The notes beneath the pieces were generated by a model, which saw only the letters and a list, made by a program, of their open reading frames with translations, was not told where the DNA came from and did not search any database. Both the position numbers and the translations under genes were made by a program. Below are positions 54,808 to 63,530 of a DNA stretch of 64,000 bases, piece by piece. Origin of the DNA: Paludibaculum fermentans (GTDB taxonomy: Bacteria; Acidobacteriota; Terriglobia; Bryobacterales; Bryobacteraceae); NCBI RefSeq assembly GCF_015277775.1, contig NZ_CP063849.1, positions 4,340,001 through 4,404,000 on the forward strand, read 5' to 3'. Position 1 is the stretch's first letter. Every line of letters starts with the position of its first letter.

Positions 54808-55365
54808 CTAGATACCCTCGGCCAAAGGCTCGGGAGTGGCCTTGGAGTCGAGATACCGCTGGCGCGCCTCGACGATGCAGCGGCGGGCTTCGCGCGGACC
54901 GCCCCAGCCGTGAGTGGTCGCGACTCTCCCCTCCAACTCCTTGTAAATACTAAAGAAGTGCTCAAGCTCGCGACGCACGTGCGGGAAAACCTGGTCCATC
55001 GTATGGATCTGGTCGTAGCGCGGATTCCTGGTCGGGACCGCAATGATCTTCTGGTCCTGCTCCTCCCGGTCGACCATATCCAGGACGCCGACGGGCCGGA
55101 CCTCAATCAGGCAACCGGTGAAGCTTGGCTCATTGACGAGGGTCAGAACGTCCAGCGGGTCACCGTCCTCGGCCAGCGTTCCGGGGATGAACCCGTAATC
55201 GCCGGGATAGTGCATGGGGGAGTAGAGGGTCCGGTCCAACCGGAACAGCCCGAGGTTCCCGTCATACTCCACCTTGTTAGCGGAGTTCTTCGGGATTTCA
55301 ACGATCATTCGGACCAGTTCGGGCGTTTCCGGACCGGGGTCGAGGTCGTAGAGCTTTATTGACAC
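54808..55365 (-). CDS. ppa: Inorganic pyrophosphatase (family I)
   Basis: Hydrolyses pyrophosphate to phosphate, driving biosynthesis. The start is placed at GTG 55365 (MSIKLYDLDPGPETPEL), giving 185 residues; the longer ATG frame to 55434 has a Cys/Trp-rich, unlikely N-terminus. Catalytic segments are 'EIPKNSANKVEYDG', 'YPGDYGFIPGT' and the metal signature 'EDGDPLDVL' (DxxDP-x-D type). A Lys/Glu-containing C-terminus completes it. It converges on the DUF1848 gene with 6 bp between. Confidence 0.95.
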   Translation of the reverse strand: MSIKLYDLDPGPETPELVRMIVEIPKNSANKVEYDGNLGLFRLDRTLYSPMHYPGDYGFIPGTLAEDGDPLDVLTLVNEPSFTGCLIEVRPVGVLDMVDREEQDQKIIAVPTRNPRYDQIHTMDQVFPHVRRELEHFFSIYKELEGRVATTHGWGGPREARRCIVEARQRYLDSKATPEPLAEGI

Positions 55366-55498
55366 AAGAGTCAGACTAGCAAATCCGGGAGGCCCCCTCC
55401 AACAACACCACCTATATGAGGAGGTGGGATTCACACACAGGCCCTTAAAGCGAAGAAAAGGAGAAGCTTAAAGTTCCGCTTGAAGGTTCAAAAAGGGC

Positions 55499-55527
55499 TT
55501 GCGCGGCACAGTACGAGGGTTTAGGAT
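55499..55527 (+). promoter_or_regulatory. mraZ (dcw cluster) promoter
   Basis: TTGCGC (55499-55504), 17 bp, TAGGAT (55522-55527). The start would be near 55534, just before the repeats at 55536-55571. It is the probable main promoter of the division and wall cluster. Confidence 0.6.
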
Positions 55528-55535
55528 ACGTCTAT

Positions 55536-55571
55536 GGTCCGATTCGGACCAGAAAAGTCGTATTCGGACCA
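55536..55571 (+). promoter_or_regulatory. Likely MraZ operator
   Basis: ATTCGGACCA occurs twice, at 55542-55551 and 55562-55571, exactly 20 bp (two turns) apart. The first copy is also part of a perfect 15-base palindrome GGTCCGA-T-TCGGACC (55536-55550). MraZ is known to bind short direct repeats upstream of its own gene. The second copy ends two bases before the mraZ ATG. Confidence 0.6.
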
Positions 55572-55573
55572 AA

Positions 55574-56047
55574 ATGGCTCAAGCCGAAGCAGTTTTGACA
55601 CCTCGCAACCCTCGTGGCTTCCACGCCGCCCGGGTAGACGGGGCGGGGCGCTTGAAGCTGCCAGCGAAGTACCAGGAATACCTGAAAGCGCTGATAGATA
55701 AGACGTTGTTCGCCACGATGTACGAGGGCATGGCTCGAATTTACTGCAATGGCAGCTTTGAACGCAATCTCGAACTGCTGAGTGAGGAACCCGCCCTGCT
55801 GGAAACGATGGCGAAGTACGGGGACATGTTCGGCGCCGATGTGGACCTGGATCCGCAGGGCCGCATCACGATTCCCCAGTCGTTGAGGAAGTTGTTGGGC
55901 CTGGAAGACAAGTCGGTTTACCTGCGGTTTGACGGAGACGTGATCAGTATCTACTCCGAAGAGCAGCACAAGACCGAGCAGGCTCGCCTGATGGCGGAGA
56001 TCGAAGAAAGCTTGAAGGCGGCGAAGGCGAAAGGTTTCCGGTTGTGA
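55574..56047 (+). CDS. mraZ: MraZ transcriptional regulator
   Basis: A DNA-binding regulator that represses the division and cell wall cluster. The start at ATG 55574 (MAQAEAVLTPR) gives 157 residues; no ribosome site precedes it because the operator repeats do. Two SpoVT-AbrB-like swapped-hairpin domains are visible: 'DGAGRLKLPAKYQEYL' and 'LDPQGRITIPQSLRKLLGL' (the DPxGRI signature). It is 6 bp from rsmH and heads the cluster. Confidence 0.93.
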   Translation: MAQAEAVLTPRNPRGFHAARVDGAGRLKLPAKYQEYLKALIDKTLFATMYEGMARIYCNGSFERNLELLSEEPALLETMAKYGDMFGADVDLDPQGRITIPQSLRKLLGLEDKSVYLRFDGDVISIYSEEQHKTEQARLMAEIEESLKAAKAKGFRL

Positions 56048-56053
56048 GACGGC

Positions 56054-56923
56054 ATGGGACATTTTCCAGTCATGCTTGGCGAATCGCTGGAGTTCCTGGC
56101 GATACGCCCCGAGGGAACCTATGCGGATTTGACATGCGGTTTGGGCGGGCATACCGGGGCGATCGCGCGCCAGTTGACCACCGGCCGGGTGATTTCGCTG
56201 GATCGCGACGCGGAGTCGCTGGAGCTGGCGAAACAGAACTGCGAAGACTGCCTGGACAGGATTACCTTCCGGCAGAGCGCATTCTCGCAGTTGACGGAGA
56301 CGCTCCGCGCAATAGGGATAGAGAAGGTGGATGGAATTCTTGCGGACCTTGGTGTGAGCCGTATGCAGCTGACTTCCCCGCACAGGGGATTCACCTTTAT
56401 GCAGGCAGCTCCCTTGGATATGCGCATGGACAGGCAGCAGGAAATCACAGCTGCCGACGTGTTGAACCGGACTTCCGAACGAGAACTTGCCCAGCTGTTC
56501 ATGAGCCTGGGCGAAGAAAGGAGGCACCCGGCAGAGAGAATTGCCAGAGCTCTGGTCCGAGCACGGCCGATCAGGGACACCGGCCAGTTGGCGGATGTCG
56601 TTCAATCGGTCGTGCCACGGTCCGGAAAACTGCATCCGGCCACGCGGGTGTTTCAAGCGTTACGGATGGCTGTCAACGACGAACCGGGCGAGTTGGACGC
56701 GATGCTGCAGCAGGCGCCTGGGTGTTTGGCGCCAGGCGGGCGTTGGGTAGTGATTGCCTTCCAGTCAATTGATGACCGAAAGGTAAAGACCGTATTTCGG
56801 GATCTAGGCCGACAGAGCCGGGCCCGAATCCTGACCAAGCACGTGGTCAGGCCGAGTGATGCAGAGACAAGAAAGAATTCAGCTTCACGGAGTGCTGTCC
56901 TCCGGGCGCTGGAAATGAACTAG
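56054..56923 (+). CDS. rsmH: 16S rRNA (cytosine1402-N4)-methyltransferase
   Basis: Methylates C1402 of 16S rRNA in the P site. The 289-residue product has 'HFPVMLGESLEFL', the SAM motif 'YADLTCGLGGHTGAIA', 'GILADLGVSRMQL' and 'PLDMRMD', then 'RVFQALRMAVNDE', all specific to RsmH (MraW). It is second in the cluster as in most bacteria. Confidence 0.96.
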   Translation: MGHFPVMLGESLEFLAIRPEGTYADLTCGLGGHTGAIARQLTTGRVISLDRDAESLELAKQNCEDCLDRITFRQSAFSQLTETLRAIGIEKVDGILADLGVSRMQLTSPHRGFTFMQAAPLDMRMDRQQEITAADVLNRTSERELAQLFMSLGEERRHPAERIARALVRARPIRDTGQLADVVQSVVPRSGKLHPATRVFQALRMAVNDEPGELDAMLQQAPGCLAPGGRWVVIAFQSIDDRKVKTVFRDLGRQSRARILTKHVVRPSDAETRKNSASRSAVLRALEMN

Positions 56924-56957
56924 CTGTTTTTGGTTTAGGAGAGGGAGATTCAATTCC

Positions 56958-57434
56958 ATGACAAGCCTCGCGGCATTGTTTGATTGGCTGGCGGCGGGGA
57001 AGGCTATGAGCAGCGCCGCTGCCCGGAGGGGAAACGCAACGGACTTTCGGCTGCGCCGACTGCCGAAAGAAGAGATCCACCTGTACGTAAAGTCGATCGA
57101 TAACACGACGGTTGTCCGTCTGGTGGACAAAAAGGACTGGTTGGCGAGTGTCGGGATGGCCGGTGGTGTGCTCACCGCAAGCCTGCTGCTGATTGCCATG
57201 CTGCTGCCCGGGGGATACACGCTGCTGGCAAGCCACCGAATGGAACAGTTGAAGCACGACCGTGACCGGATGACGAACGAATTGCGCGTGCTGCGCAGCC
57301 GCCAGGCGGCGCTCGTCAGCCCCAGCCAACTGGAGCAGTATGCCGGACACAATTTCACGACCCCCGCGGCGGCGGCGGTAATCTTCGCACCTCCATCGAA
57401 AGGCGCTGTTGCGTCACTGGGCACCCGCCATTAA
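56958..57434 (+). CDS. FtsL-like division protein
   Basis: A 158-residue bitopic membrane protein in the position of ftsL, between rsmH and ftsI. An N-terminal cytoplasmic part of about 65 residues precedes one transmembrane helix ('MAGGVLTASLLLIAMLLPGG', about 70-90), and then a short coiled-coil outside region ('MEQLKHDRDRMTNELRVLRS' in outline). Sequence similarity of FtsL is low in general, so the name rests on size, topology and gene order. A GGGAG ribosome site precedes the ATG. Confidence 0.75.
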   Translation: MTSLAALFDWLAAGKAMSSAAARRGNATDFRLRRLPKEEIHLYVKSIDNTTVVRLVDKKDWLASVGMAGGVLTASLLLIAMLLPGGYTLLASHRMEQLKHDRDRMTNELRVLRSRQAALVSPSQLEQYAGHNFTTPAAAAVIFAPPSKGAVASLGTRH

Positions 57435-57464
57435 GCGGCCTGCCCCCACCCGCACGAGGCAGCT

Positions 57465-59579
57465 ATGGAGAATCCGGTAGGCGACCGCGCGTCCAAACGT
57501 GTCATCCTGGTTGGCCGAATTGTGTTCATCTGGGCCGTGTTCATTGTGGGGCGCCTCGGCTACCTGCAGGTCCTGAAGCACGACGAGTTCGTCAGAGCGG
57601 CCAAAGCCCAACACCAGCATAGGATCCAGATCCCGGCGGATCGAGGCGAGATCCTCGACCGTACGGGCATTCCCCTGGCCATCAGCGTCAGGACGGAATC
57701 GGTAGTGGTCAACCCGCAGCGGGTGGCCGATCCTCAGTTTTTCAGCGCGATCGTAGCCCCGGCCCTGAACCTGAACTCCACGGAATTGGCGAATAAGATT
57801 GCGGAATACCAGGACAGAGGCGCGAAGAAGGCCCGTGGACGCGGGTTCCTCGTCATCAAACGGCATTTGACGGAAGACGAGAAGTACCGACTGCAGCCGT
57901 TGCGCCGCACGCTGCCCATCGAGATTCTGCCGGACCACCAGCGGGAATACCCCAACGGCCTCACCGGCGCCCATGTGATCGGAAGTTTGGATTCGGAAGG
58001 CAACGGCAACGCCGGCCTGGAGCAGAAACTGAACAACGAGATGCAGGGCAAGCCCGGCAAGATGATGGTGCTGACCGGCTCGCGCCAGGACAGCTATGTC
58101 AGCTGGGTGAGTGAAGAGAGCGTCCAGGGGACGAACTTGACCCTCTCCATCGACCGCGTCATCCAGCACGATGCCGAGGAGTTCCTGGCCGAAGGCGTCA
58201 AAGAGGCGGCGGCGTCCAGCGGAACGGTCATCGTGATGGATCCTCAAACCGGTGAAGTGCTGGCACTGGCCAACTACCCGACATTTGACCCCAGGCACGA
58301 GCAGCCCACGCCGGAGGAAGCCGAGGCGCGCCACAAGAACATCGCCGTACAGATCCCCTGTGAGCCCGGCAGCGTGATGAAGATGATCACGGTCACCATG
58401 GGCATCGATTCGGGGCGGTTCACGCCGTCATCGGGCATCTTCTGTGAGAACGGTTCGTTCGCACGCCCGGGGCGCCGGGCGATTCACGACTTGCACCGCA
58501 TGGGCAACATGGACGTGGCTGGGATTCTGATCAAGAGCTCGAACATCGGTGTCGCCAAGATCTCAATCGCCTCCGGCCCAAAGACGCTCTACGACTATCT
58601 GAAGCGCTTCGGAATCGGGGAAAAGACCGGCATCGAACTCCCGGCGGAATCGCGCGGCCTGCTGCGCCATCTGGAGTGCAAAGACTCGAAGGACCGCTGG
58701 TGCTGGTCACCGGCTTCCCACGAGTACATTGCATTTGGACACGAAGTAGGCGCCACGGCAATCCAGCTTGCGCGCGCGGTTTCCGTCATTGCCAACGGCG
58801 GCTTGCTGGTGAATCCGCACATTGTCCTGAAGAAGTCGCGACCGACCGATGATGGCCATATCCAGAACGTCCCGATTGAGTTCAAGAACCCGATTCGTGT
58901 GATTCGCCCTGAGACGGCCTTCACAATCCGCCGCATCATGGAGAGCGTCGTGGAAGAAGGCACTGGCCGGCGCGCAGCAATCCCCGGCTACTCGTCGGGC
59001 GGCAAGACGGGCTCGGCCGAGATCTTCGAGAATGGCGCCTGGCAGAACCGCCACAACTCATCGTTCATTGGATTCGCACCTGTCACGAATCCCAGGGTGG
59101 TCGTAGTTGTCACCTTGAACCGGACGCCGAAACAGGGCGGCATCGCGGCCGCGCCAATCTTCTCGAAGGTGACGGAAACCGCACTGCGAGTGCTCCAGGT
59201 CCCCAAGGACCGCCCCGAATCCGATATTCAGCCCAAGCCCCTGACCCCGGCGGAAACAGACGAATTGCCTGAGAACCGCGTGGCCAAGGCCGAGGCGCTC
59301 AAGAAGGAAAAGGAGAAGGAGAAGGAAGAGCTGGAGAAGAAGAAGCTCCAGGCTGCTGACCAGGAACCCGAAGCCAAGCCGTTCTCCCCCTTGCTGGTGG
59401 GCCCCAAGGTCCCAGATTTTCGCGGTATGGCAGTGGTTGCGGTCCTACGGCAATCAGCAACGCTCGGACTGCCGGTGGAGATTGTAGGCCGGGGCAAGGC
59501 CCGAGTCCAGAAGCCGGCACCCGGGACGATTTTGTCCAGCGGTGAACGCATCCAGGTTGAATTCTCGGCCGCGCAATGA
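57465..59579 (+). CDS. ftsI: Penicillin-binding protein 2/3 (FtsI-like) with PASTA domain
   Basis: A class B transpeptidase that cross-links septal peptidoglycan. An N-terminal membrane helix (about 20-38) precedes the dimerisation domain. The transpeptidase has S303-x-x-K306 (SVMK), S358-S-N360 and K514-T-G. A Glu/Lys-rich coiled linker (about 600-635) leads to one PASTA domain at the C-terminus (about 640-704, 'VPDFRGMAVVAVLRQSATLG' in outline), a feature of Gram-positive and some acidobacterial PBPs. It overlaps murE by four bases. Confidence 0.93.
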   Translation: MENPVGDRASKRVILVGRIVFIWAVFIVGRLGYLQVLKHDEFVRAAKAQHQHRIQIPADRGEILDRTGIPLAISVRTESVVVNPQRVADPQFFSAIVAPALNLNSTELANKIAEYQDRGAKKARGRGFLVIKRHLTEDEKYRLQPLRRTLPIEILPDHQREYPNGLTGAHVIGSLDSEGNGNAGLEQKLNNEMQGKPGKMMVLTGSRQDSYVSWVSEESVQGTNLTLSIDRVIQHDAEEFLAEGVKEAAASSGTVIVMDPQTGEVLALANYPTFDPRHEQPTPEEAEARHKNIAVQIPCEPGSVMKMITVTMGIDSGRFTPSSGIFCENGSFARPGRRAIHDLHRMGNMDVAGILIKSSNIGVAKISIASGPKTLYDYLKRFGIGEKTGIELPAESRGLLRHLECKDSKDRWCWSPASHEYIAFGHEVGATAIQLARAVSVIANGGLLVNPHIVLKKSRPTDDGHIQNVPIEFKNPIRVIRPETAFTIRRIMESVVEEGTGRRAAIPGYSSGGKTGSAEIFENGAWQNRHNSSFIGFAPVTNPRVVVVVTLNRTPKQGGIAAAPIFSKVTETALRVLQVPKDRPESDIQPKPLTPAETDELPENRVAKAEALKKEKEKEKEELEKKKLQAADQEPEAKPFSPLLVGPKVPDFRGMAVVAVLRQSATLGLPVEIVGRGKARVQKPAPGTILSSGERIQVEFSAAQ

Positions 59580-61072
59580 AGCTATCTGACCTCATCTCTG
59601 GTGTTCCGCTTGGCGCCGCCCTCGCACTCGAAGCCTACGGGCTTGACGTTGCCGGGCTGGAGTACGACTCCCGCCGGGTGAAGCCCGGCTACCTCTTCTT
59701 CGCCTTTCCCGGCGCCAAGGCAGACGGCCGTGCGTTCGCAGCGCAAGCGCTGCTGGCAGGAGCATTGGGGGTTGTTTCGGAACTGGCGAAGCCGGACGAT
59801 TTCGACGGGCTCTGGATCCAAGTCCAACACGGCCGAGCCGCCCTGGCGGCGATGAGCCGGCGCTTCTATGGCGCTCCGGACGAGAGCCTCGCGCTGGTTG
59901 GAGTGACGGGCACGAATGGCAAGACAACGACGGTCTACTGCGTTGATGCCATGCTGCGACACGCAGGCCGGACAACAGGAATGGTTGGGACCATCCTGTA
60001 CCGGGTTGCAGGGGAAGAGCGGCCCGCCGTTAATACAACACCTGATTCGCTCGATCTGATGCGCCTCATGGACGAGGTAAGACGGGCCGGCGGCACCAAC
60101 TTCACTTTCGAGGTTTCGTCCCACGCACTGGCCCTCCGGCGCGTCGCCGGCCTGACATTCCACACGGTTCTGTTCACCAACCTGACCCGGGACCACCTGG
60201 ACTTCCACGGCACGATGGAAGAGTACTTCGCGGCGAAGGTACTACTGTTCCAGGGCAGCGGTGGCCCGGCTCCCAAATTCGCGGTCATCAACGCGGACGA
60301 CTCCTGGGGCAAGCAAATCCCCCTGCAGCCGGAGACCAAGCGGCTGACCTATGGCCTCAAGAACAATGCCGATGTGAAGGCCGAGAACATTGACGCGGGC
60401 TTCCACGGTCTGCGGTTCGACGTGCGCTTTCCCGGTGGCCGGCAGCATATCGCGTCCAAGCTTTGCGGGCTGATCAACGTCTACAACCTGCTGGGCGCAT
60501 TTGCCGTGGGGCTGAGCCTGGGCCTGACGGCGCAGCAGATCGCCGAGGGCCTGGAGTCCTGCACGGCGGTGCCCGGACGATTTGAGCGCGTGGATGCCGG
60601 GCAGCCGTTCCTGGTCGTAGTGGACTACGCCCACACCGACGATGCCCTGCGAAACACTATCGCCACCGCGCGGGCGCTGAATCCCAAGCGCGTAATCACG
60701 CTGTTCGGCTGCGGCGGCGACAGGGACCGGGCCAAGCGTCCACTGATGGGCCAGGCCGCGGCTGAGATGAGCGACTATGTGGTGGTCACAAGCGACAACC
60801 CGCGGAGCGAGGATCCTCTCAGCATCATCAACGACGCCCTGGTCGGCGTACGGCGCTTTGACACCAAACACGTCGTGGAACCCGACCGCGAGAAAGCGAT
60901 CCGGCTGGCCATTTCCGAGGCCCGCCCGGGTGATATTGTCCTGCTGGCCGGCAAGGGACACGAAACCTACCAGGTGCTGCGCGACCGGACGATCGATTTT
61001 GACGACCGCGTGGCAGCCCGCCGGGTGTTGGAAGGCTTTGGGTATGTACCGAAGAGCGAGGCGCGCGCATGA
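59576..61072 (+). CDS. murE: UDP-MurNAc-tripeptide synthetase
   Basis: Adds the third stem residue to UDP-MurNAc-L-Ala-D-Glu. The 498-residue Mur ligase has the ATP loop 'GVTGTNGKTTTVY', the carbamylated-Lys and 'HTDDALRN' regions, and 'SDNPRSEDP'; the DNPR motif is the marker for meso-diaminopimelate specificity. It starts at ATG 59576 overlapping the ftsI stop (ATGA), and its own stop overlaps murF the same way. Confidence 0.96.
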   Translation: MKLSDLISGVPLGAALALEAYGLDVAGLEYDSRRVKPGYLFFAFPGAKADGRAFAAQALLAGALGVVSELAKPDDFDGLWIQVQHGRAALAAMSRRFYGAPDESLALVGVTGTNGKTTTVYCVDAMLRHAGRTTGMVGTILYRVAGEERPAVNTTPDSLDLMRLMDEVRRAGGTNFTFEVSSHALALRRVAGLTFHTVLFTNLTRDHLDFHGTMEEYFAAKVLLFQGSGGPAPKFAVINADDSWGKQIPLQPETKRLTYGLKNNADVKAENIDAGFHGLRFDVRFPGGRQHIASKLCGLINVYNLLGAFAVGLSLGLTAQQIAEGLESCTAVPGRFERVDAGQPFLVVVDYAHTDDALRNTIATARALNPKRVITLFGCGGDRDRAKRPLMGQAAAEMSDYVVVTSDNPRSEDPLSIINDALVGVRRFDTKHVVEPDREKAIRLAISEARPGDIVLLAGKGHETYQVLRDRTIDFDDRVAARRVLEGFGYVPKSEARA

Positions 61073-62388
61073 ACCTCCTCGTCGCCGGCGCACACTGTAC
61101 TTCCGTCAGTACCGATACTCGCGCGATTGAGCCTGGAGCCCTGTTTGTTGCCCTCCAAGGCCCCAATCACGACGGCCACGATCACGTTTTGACCGCTTTC
61201 GAACGCGGCGCCGCGGCAGCCGTGGTAGAGCGCTTCATTGAGGGCGGCGGACCGCAGCTAGTTGTTTCCGACTCGTTGGCCTGGCTTCAACAGACGGCCG
61301 CAACGGAGCGCGAACGCTGGGGTGGCGTGGTGGTGGCGATCACCGGCAGCGCAGGGAAGACGACCACGAAGGACGCGACGGCCGCAGTGGTGTCCACCCT
61401 GTACCGCGTAGGCAAGACGGCGGGCAATTACAACAACCACATCGGGTTGCCGCTCTCCATCCTGAATCTCGCCGGCGATACAGAAGTCGCCGTGCTGGAG
61501 ATCGGCATGAACCACGCGGGCGAGATCGCGGAACTGGCCCGCATCGCCAAGCCGGATATCGCGGTGGTGATCAATGTGGGCTCCGCTCACATCGAGAATT
61601 TGGGTTCGATTGAGCAGATTGCGCTGGCCAAGCGCGAGCTTATTGAGAGTCTCGGCCCGGATGGCATTGCCGTGTTGAATGGCGATGACGAGCGCGTGCG
61701 CGCTTTCGCCGCACAGCACCCCGGCCGGACGATCTTCTACGGCACCAGTGAGTTTTCTTCCATCGAGGCAGCCCACGTCCGGGCCTCAAACCTTGAGTTC
61801 CTCCCTGAGGGCTCGAAGTTTGATGTCGCGGACGTGGGCTCATTTTTTTGTCCCCTGCCTGCACGCGGCGGCCTGATGGCTGCGCTGGCGGCATTGGCTG
61901 CGGCAAAAGCACTCAAGATGGATCTGACCGGATTGAAGGATGCCATCGCCTCGCTGCAGGCTCCGAAGATGCGCCTGGCGCGCATCGAGAGCCGCGGCAT
62001 GGTGATCTGGGACGACTGTTATAACTCGAATCCAGAGGCCGCCAAAATGATGCTGGACCTGCTGGCCGATACTCCGGCCAAACGGCGCATCGCGGTTCTG
62101 GGCGAGATGCTGGAGCTTGGACGCTGGTCCGAGGACCTGCACCGGGAAGTTGGTACGTACGCGGCCCGGCGCGGGATTTCTGTGCTTGTAGGGATTCGCG
62201 GCGCCGCAAGGCATCTGGTCGACGCAGGACTTGACGCCGGGTTAGCGCCCGGCGCCGCGCATTTTTTCCCGGAGCCCTCGGCAGCGGGCCGTTTCGTCAA
62301 GACGCTGGCGGAGAGCGGTGATGCTCTCTTGTTCAAAGGCTCACGCGGCACCCGCGTCGAGCTGGCGTTACAGGAGTTTCTCAACTAA
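61069..62388 (+). CDS. murF: UDP-MurNAc-pentapeptide synthetase
   Basis: Ligates D-Ala-D-Ala to the UDP-MurNAc-tripeptide. The 439-residue product has 'STDTRAIEPGALFVALQG', the ATP loop 'ITGSAGKTTTKD', 'NYNNHIGLPLS', 'LEIGMNHAGEIAELA' and 'WDDCYNSNPEA', all standard for MurF. It overlaps murE by four bases and is 2 bp from mraY. Confidence 0.96.
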   Translation: MNLLVAGAHCTSVSTDTRAIEPGALFVALQGPNHDGHDHVLTAFERGAAAAVVERFIEGGGPQLVVSDSLAWLQQTAATERERWGGVVVAITGSAGKTTTKDATAAVVSTLYRVGKTAGNYNNHIGLPLSILNLAGDTEVAVLEIGMNHAGEIAELARIAKPDIAVVINVGSAHIENLGSIEQIALAKRELIESLGPDGIAVLNGDDERVRAFAAQHPGRTIFYGTSEFSSIEAAHVRASNLEFLPEGSKFDVADVGSFFCPLPARGGLMAALAALAAAKALKMDLTGLKDAIASLQAPKMRLARIESRGMVIWDDCYNSNPEAAKMMLDLLADTPAKRRIAVLGEMLELGRWSEDLHREVGTYAARRGISVLVGIRGAARHLVDAGLDAGLAPGAAHFFPEPSAAGRFVKTLAESGDALLFKGSRGTRVELALQEFLN

Positions 62389-62390
62389 AA

Positions 62391-63524
62391 ATGCTGTACT
62401 GGCTGCTGTACGAGCAACTGTTTCCGCAGTTCACGCCGTTTCGCATCTTCGGATACGTGACGTTTCGTACACTTGCGGCCAGCATTACGGCCCTGCTGCT
62501 CTCGATTCTGCTTGGGCCATGGTTCATCCGGCGCCTGCAGTCGCTTCAGATCGGCCAGCACATTCGGGAAGAGGGGCCTGAGAGCCATCAGAAGAAGGCA
62601 GGCACTCCGACCATGGGCGGGCTGCTGATTCTGACCTCGGTCATCATCCCAACCTTACTTTTCACGAATCTGCGAAACCCATACGTGTGGGTGGCTTTGT
62701 TCGGATTGGTCAGCTACGGGATCATCGGTTTCCTCGACGACTACGCAAAGGTGAAAAAGGCCCGCAACCTGGGATTAACGGCAAGGCAGAAGCTGCTGCT
62801 GCAGATTCTCATGATGGTCTGCCTTGGGGTCTGGCTGCTGGTCCTGCATTCCAAGGGGCTGTACGACACAGCCATGAACGTGCCGTTTCTCAAGAACGTG
62901 AAGCCCAATCTGCTGATTCCAGGGCTGCTGGGCAATCCCTGGACCTATCCGCTGGCGTTCATCTTCTTCTTCGGCTTCCTATTCTTCGTCATTGTGGGCT
63001 CGTCGAACGCCGTGAACCTCACGGATGGGCTGGACGGGCTGGCGGCGGGCCTGATGATTGTAGCCAGCGGGGCAATGACAATCCTGAGCTATGTCAGCGG
63101 CCATGCTCAGTTCGCGCACTATCTCGGCCTGACACGGCTTTCGGGCACGGCCGAGTTGACTATCTTCTGCGCTTCTCTGACAGGTGCGTCGCTCGGCTTC
63201 CTTTGGTACAACGCTCATCCAGCGGAAGTATTCATGGGGGACGTCGGCTCCCTTGCCCTGGGCGGCAGCCTGGGCATCGTTTCGGTGCTGATCAAGCAGG
63301 AGATTCTCCTGATCTTCATCGGCGGTGTGTATGTCATTGAGTTGTTGAGCGTGGTCATCCAGGTAGTGAGCTTCAAGACCAGAGGGAAGCGAGTGTTCCT
63401 GATGGCACCGATCCATCACCATTTTGAGAAGAAGGGTTGGGACGAAACGAAGGTGGTCGTCCGTTTCTGGATCGCCGGGCTCGTGATGGCCTTGTTCGCA
63501 CTCACGACACTGAAACTGCGGTAA
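62391..63524 (+). CDS. mraY: Phospho-MurNAc-pentapeptide translocase
   Basis: An integral membrane enzyme that makes lipid I from UDP-MurNAc-pentapeptide and undecaprenyl phosphate. The 377-residue protein has about ten helices, with 'ESHQKKAGTPTMGG', the catalytic 'FLDDYAKV' (Asp pair), 'NLTDGLDGLAAG' and 'HHHFEKKGWDE', all conserved in MraY. It lies between murF and murD. Confidence 0.97.
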   Translation: MLYWLLYEQLFPQFTPFRIFGYVTFRTLAASITALLLSILLGPWFIRRLQSLQIGQHIREEGPESHQKKAGTPTMGGLLILTSVIIPTLLFTNLRNPYVWVALFGLVSYGIIGFLDDYAKVKKARNLGLTARQKLLLQILMMVCLGVWLLVLHSKGLYDTAMNVPFLKNVKPNLLIPGLLGNPWTYPLAFIFFFGFLFFVIVGSSNAVNLTDGLDGLAAGLMIVASGAMTILSYVSGHAQFAHYLGLTRLSGTAELTIFCASLTGASLGFLWYNAHPAEVFMGDVGSLALGGSLGIVSVLIKQEILLIFIGGVYVIELLSVVIQVVSFKTRGKRVFLMAPIHHHFEKKGWDETKVVVRFWIAGLVMALFALTTLKLR

Positions 63525-63530
63525 GGAATC

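Noticed and set aside
55532-56656. 374-codon minus-strand frame over mraZ-rsmH
   Set aside because: Both plus-strand genes are unmistakable; this is antisense.
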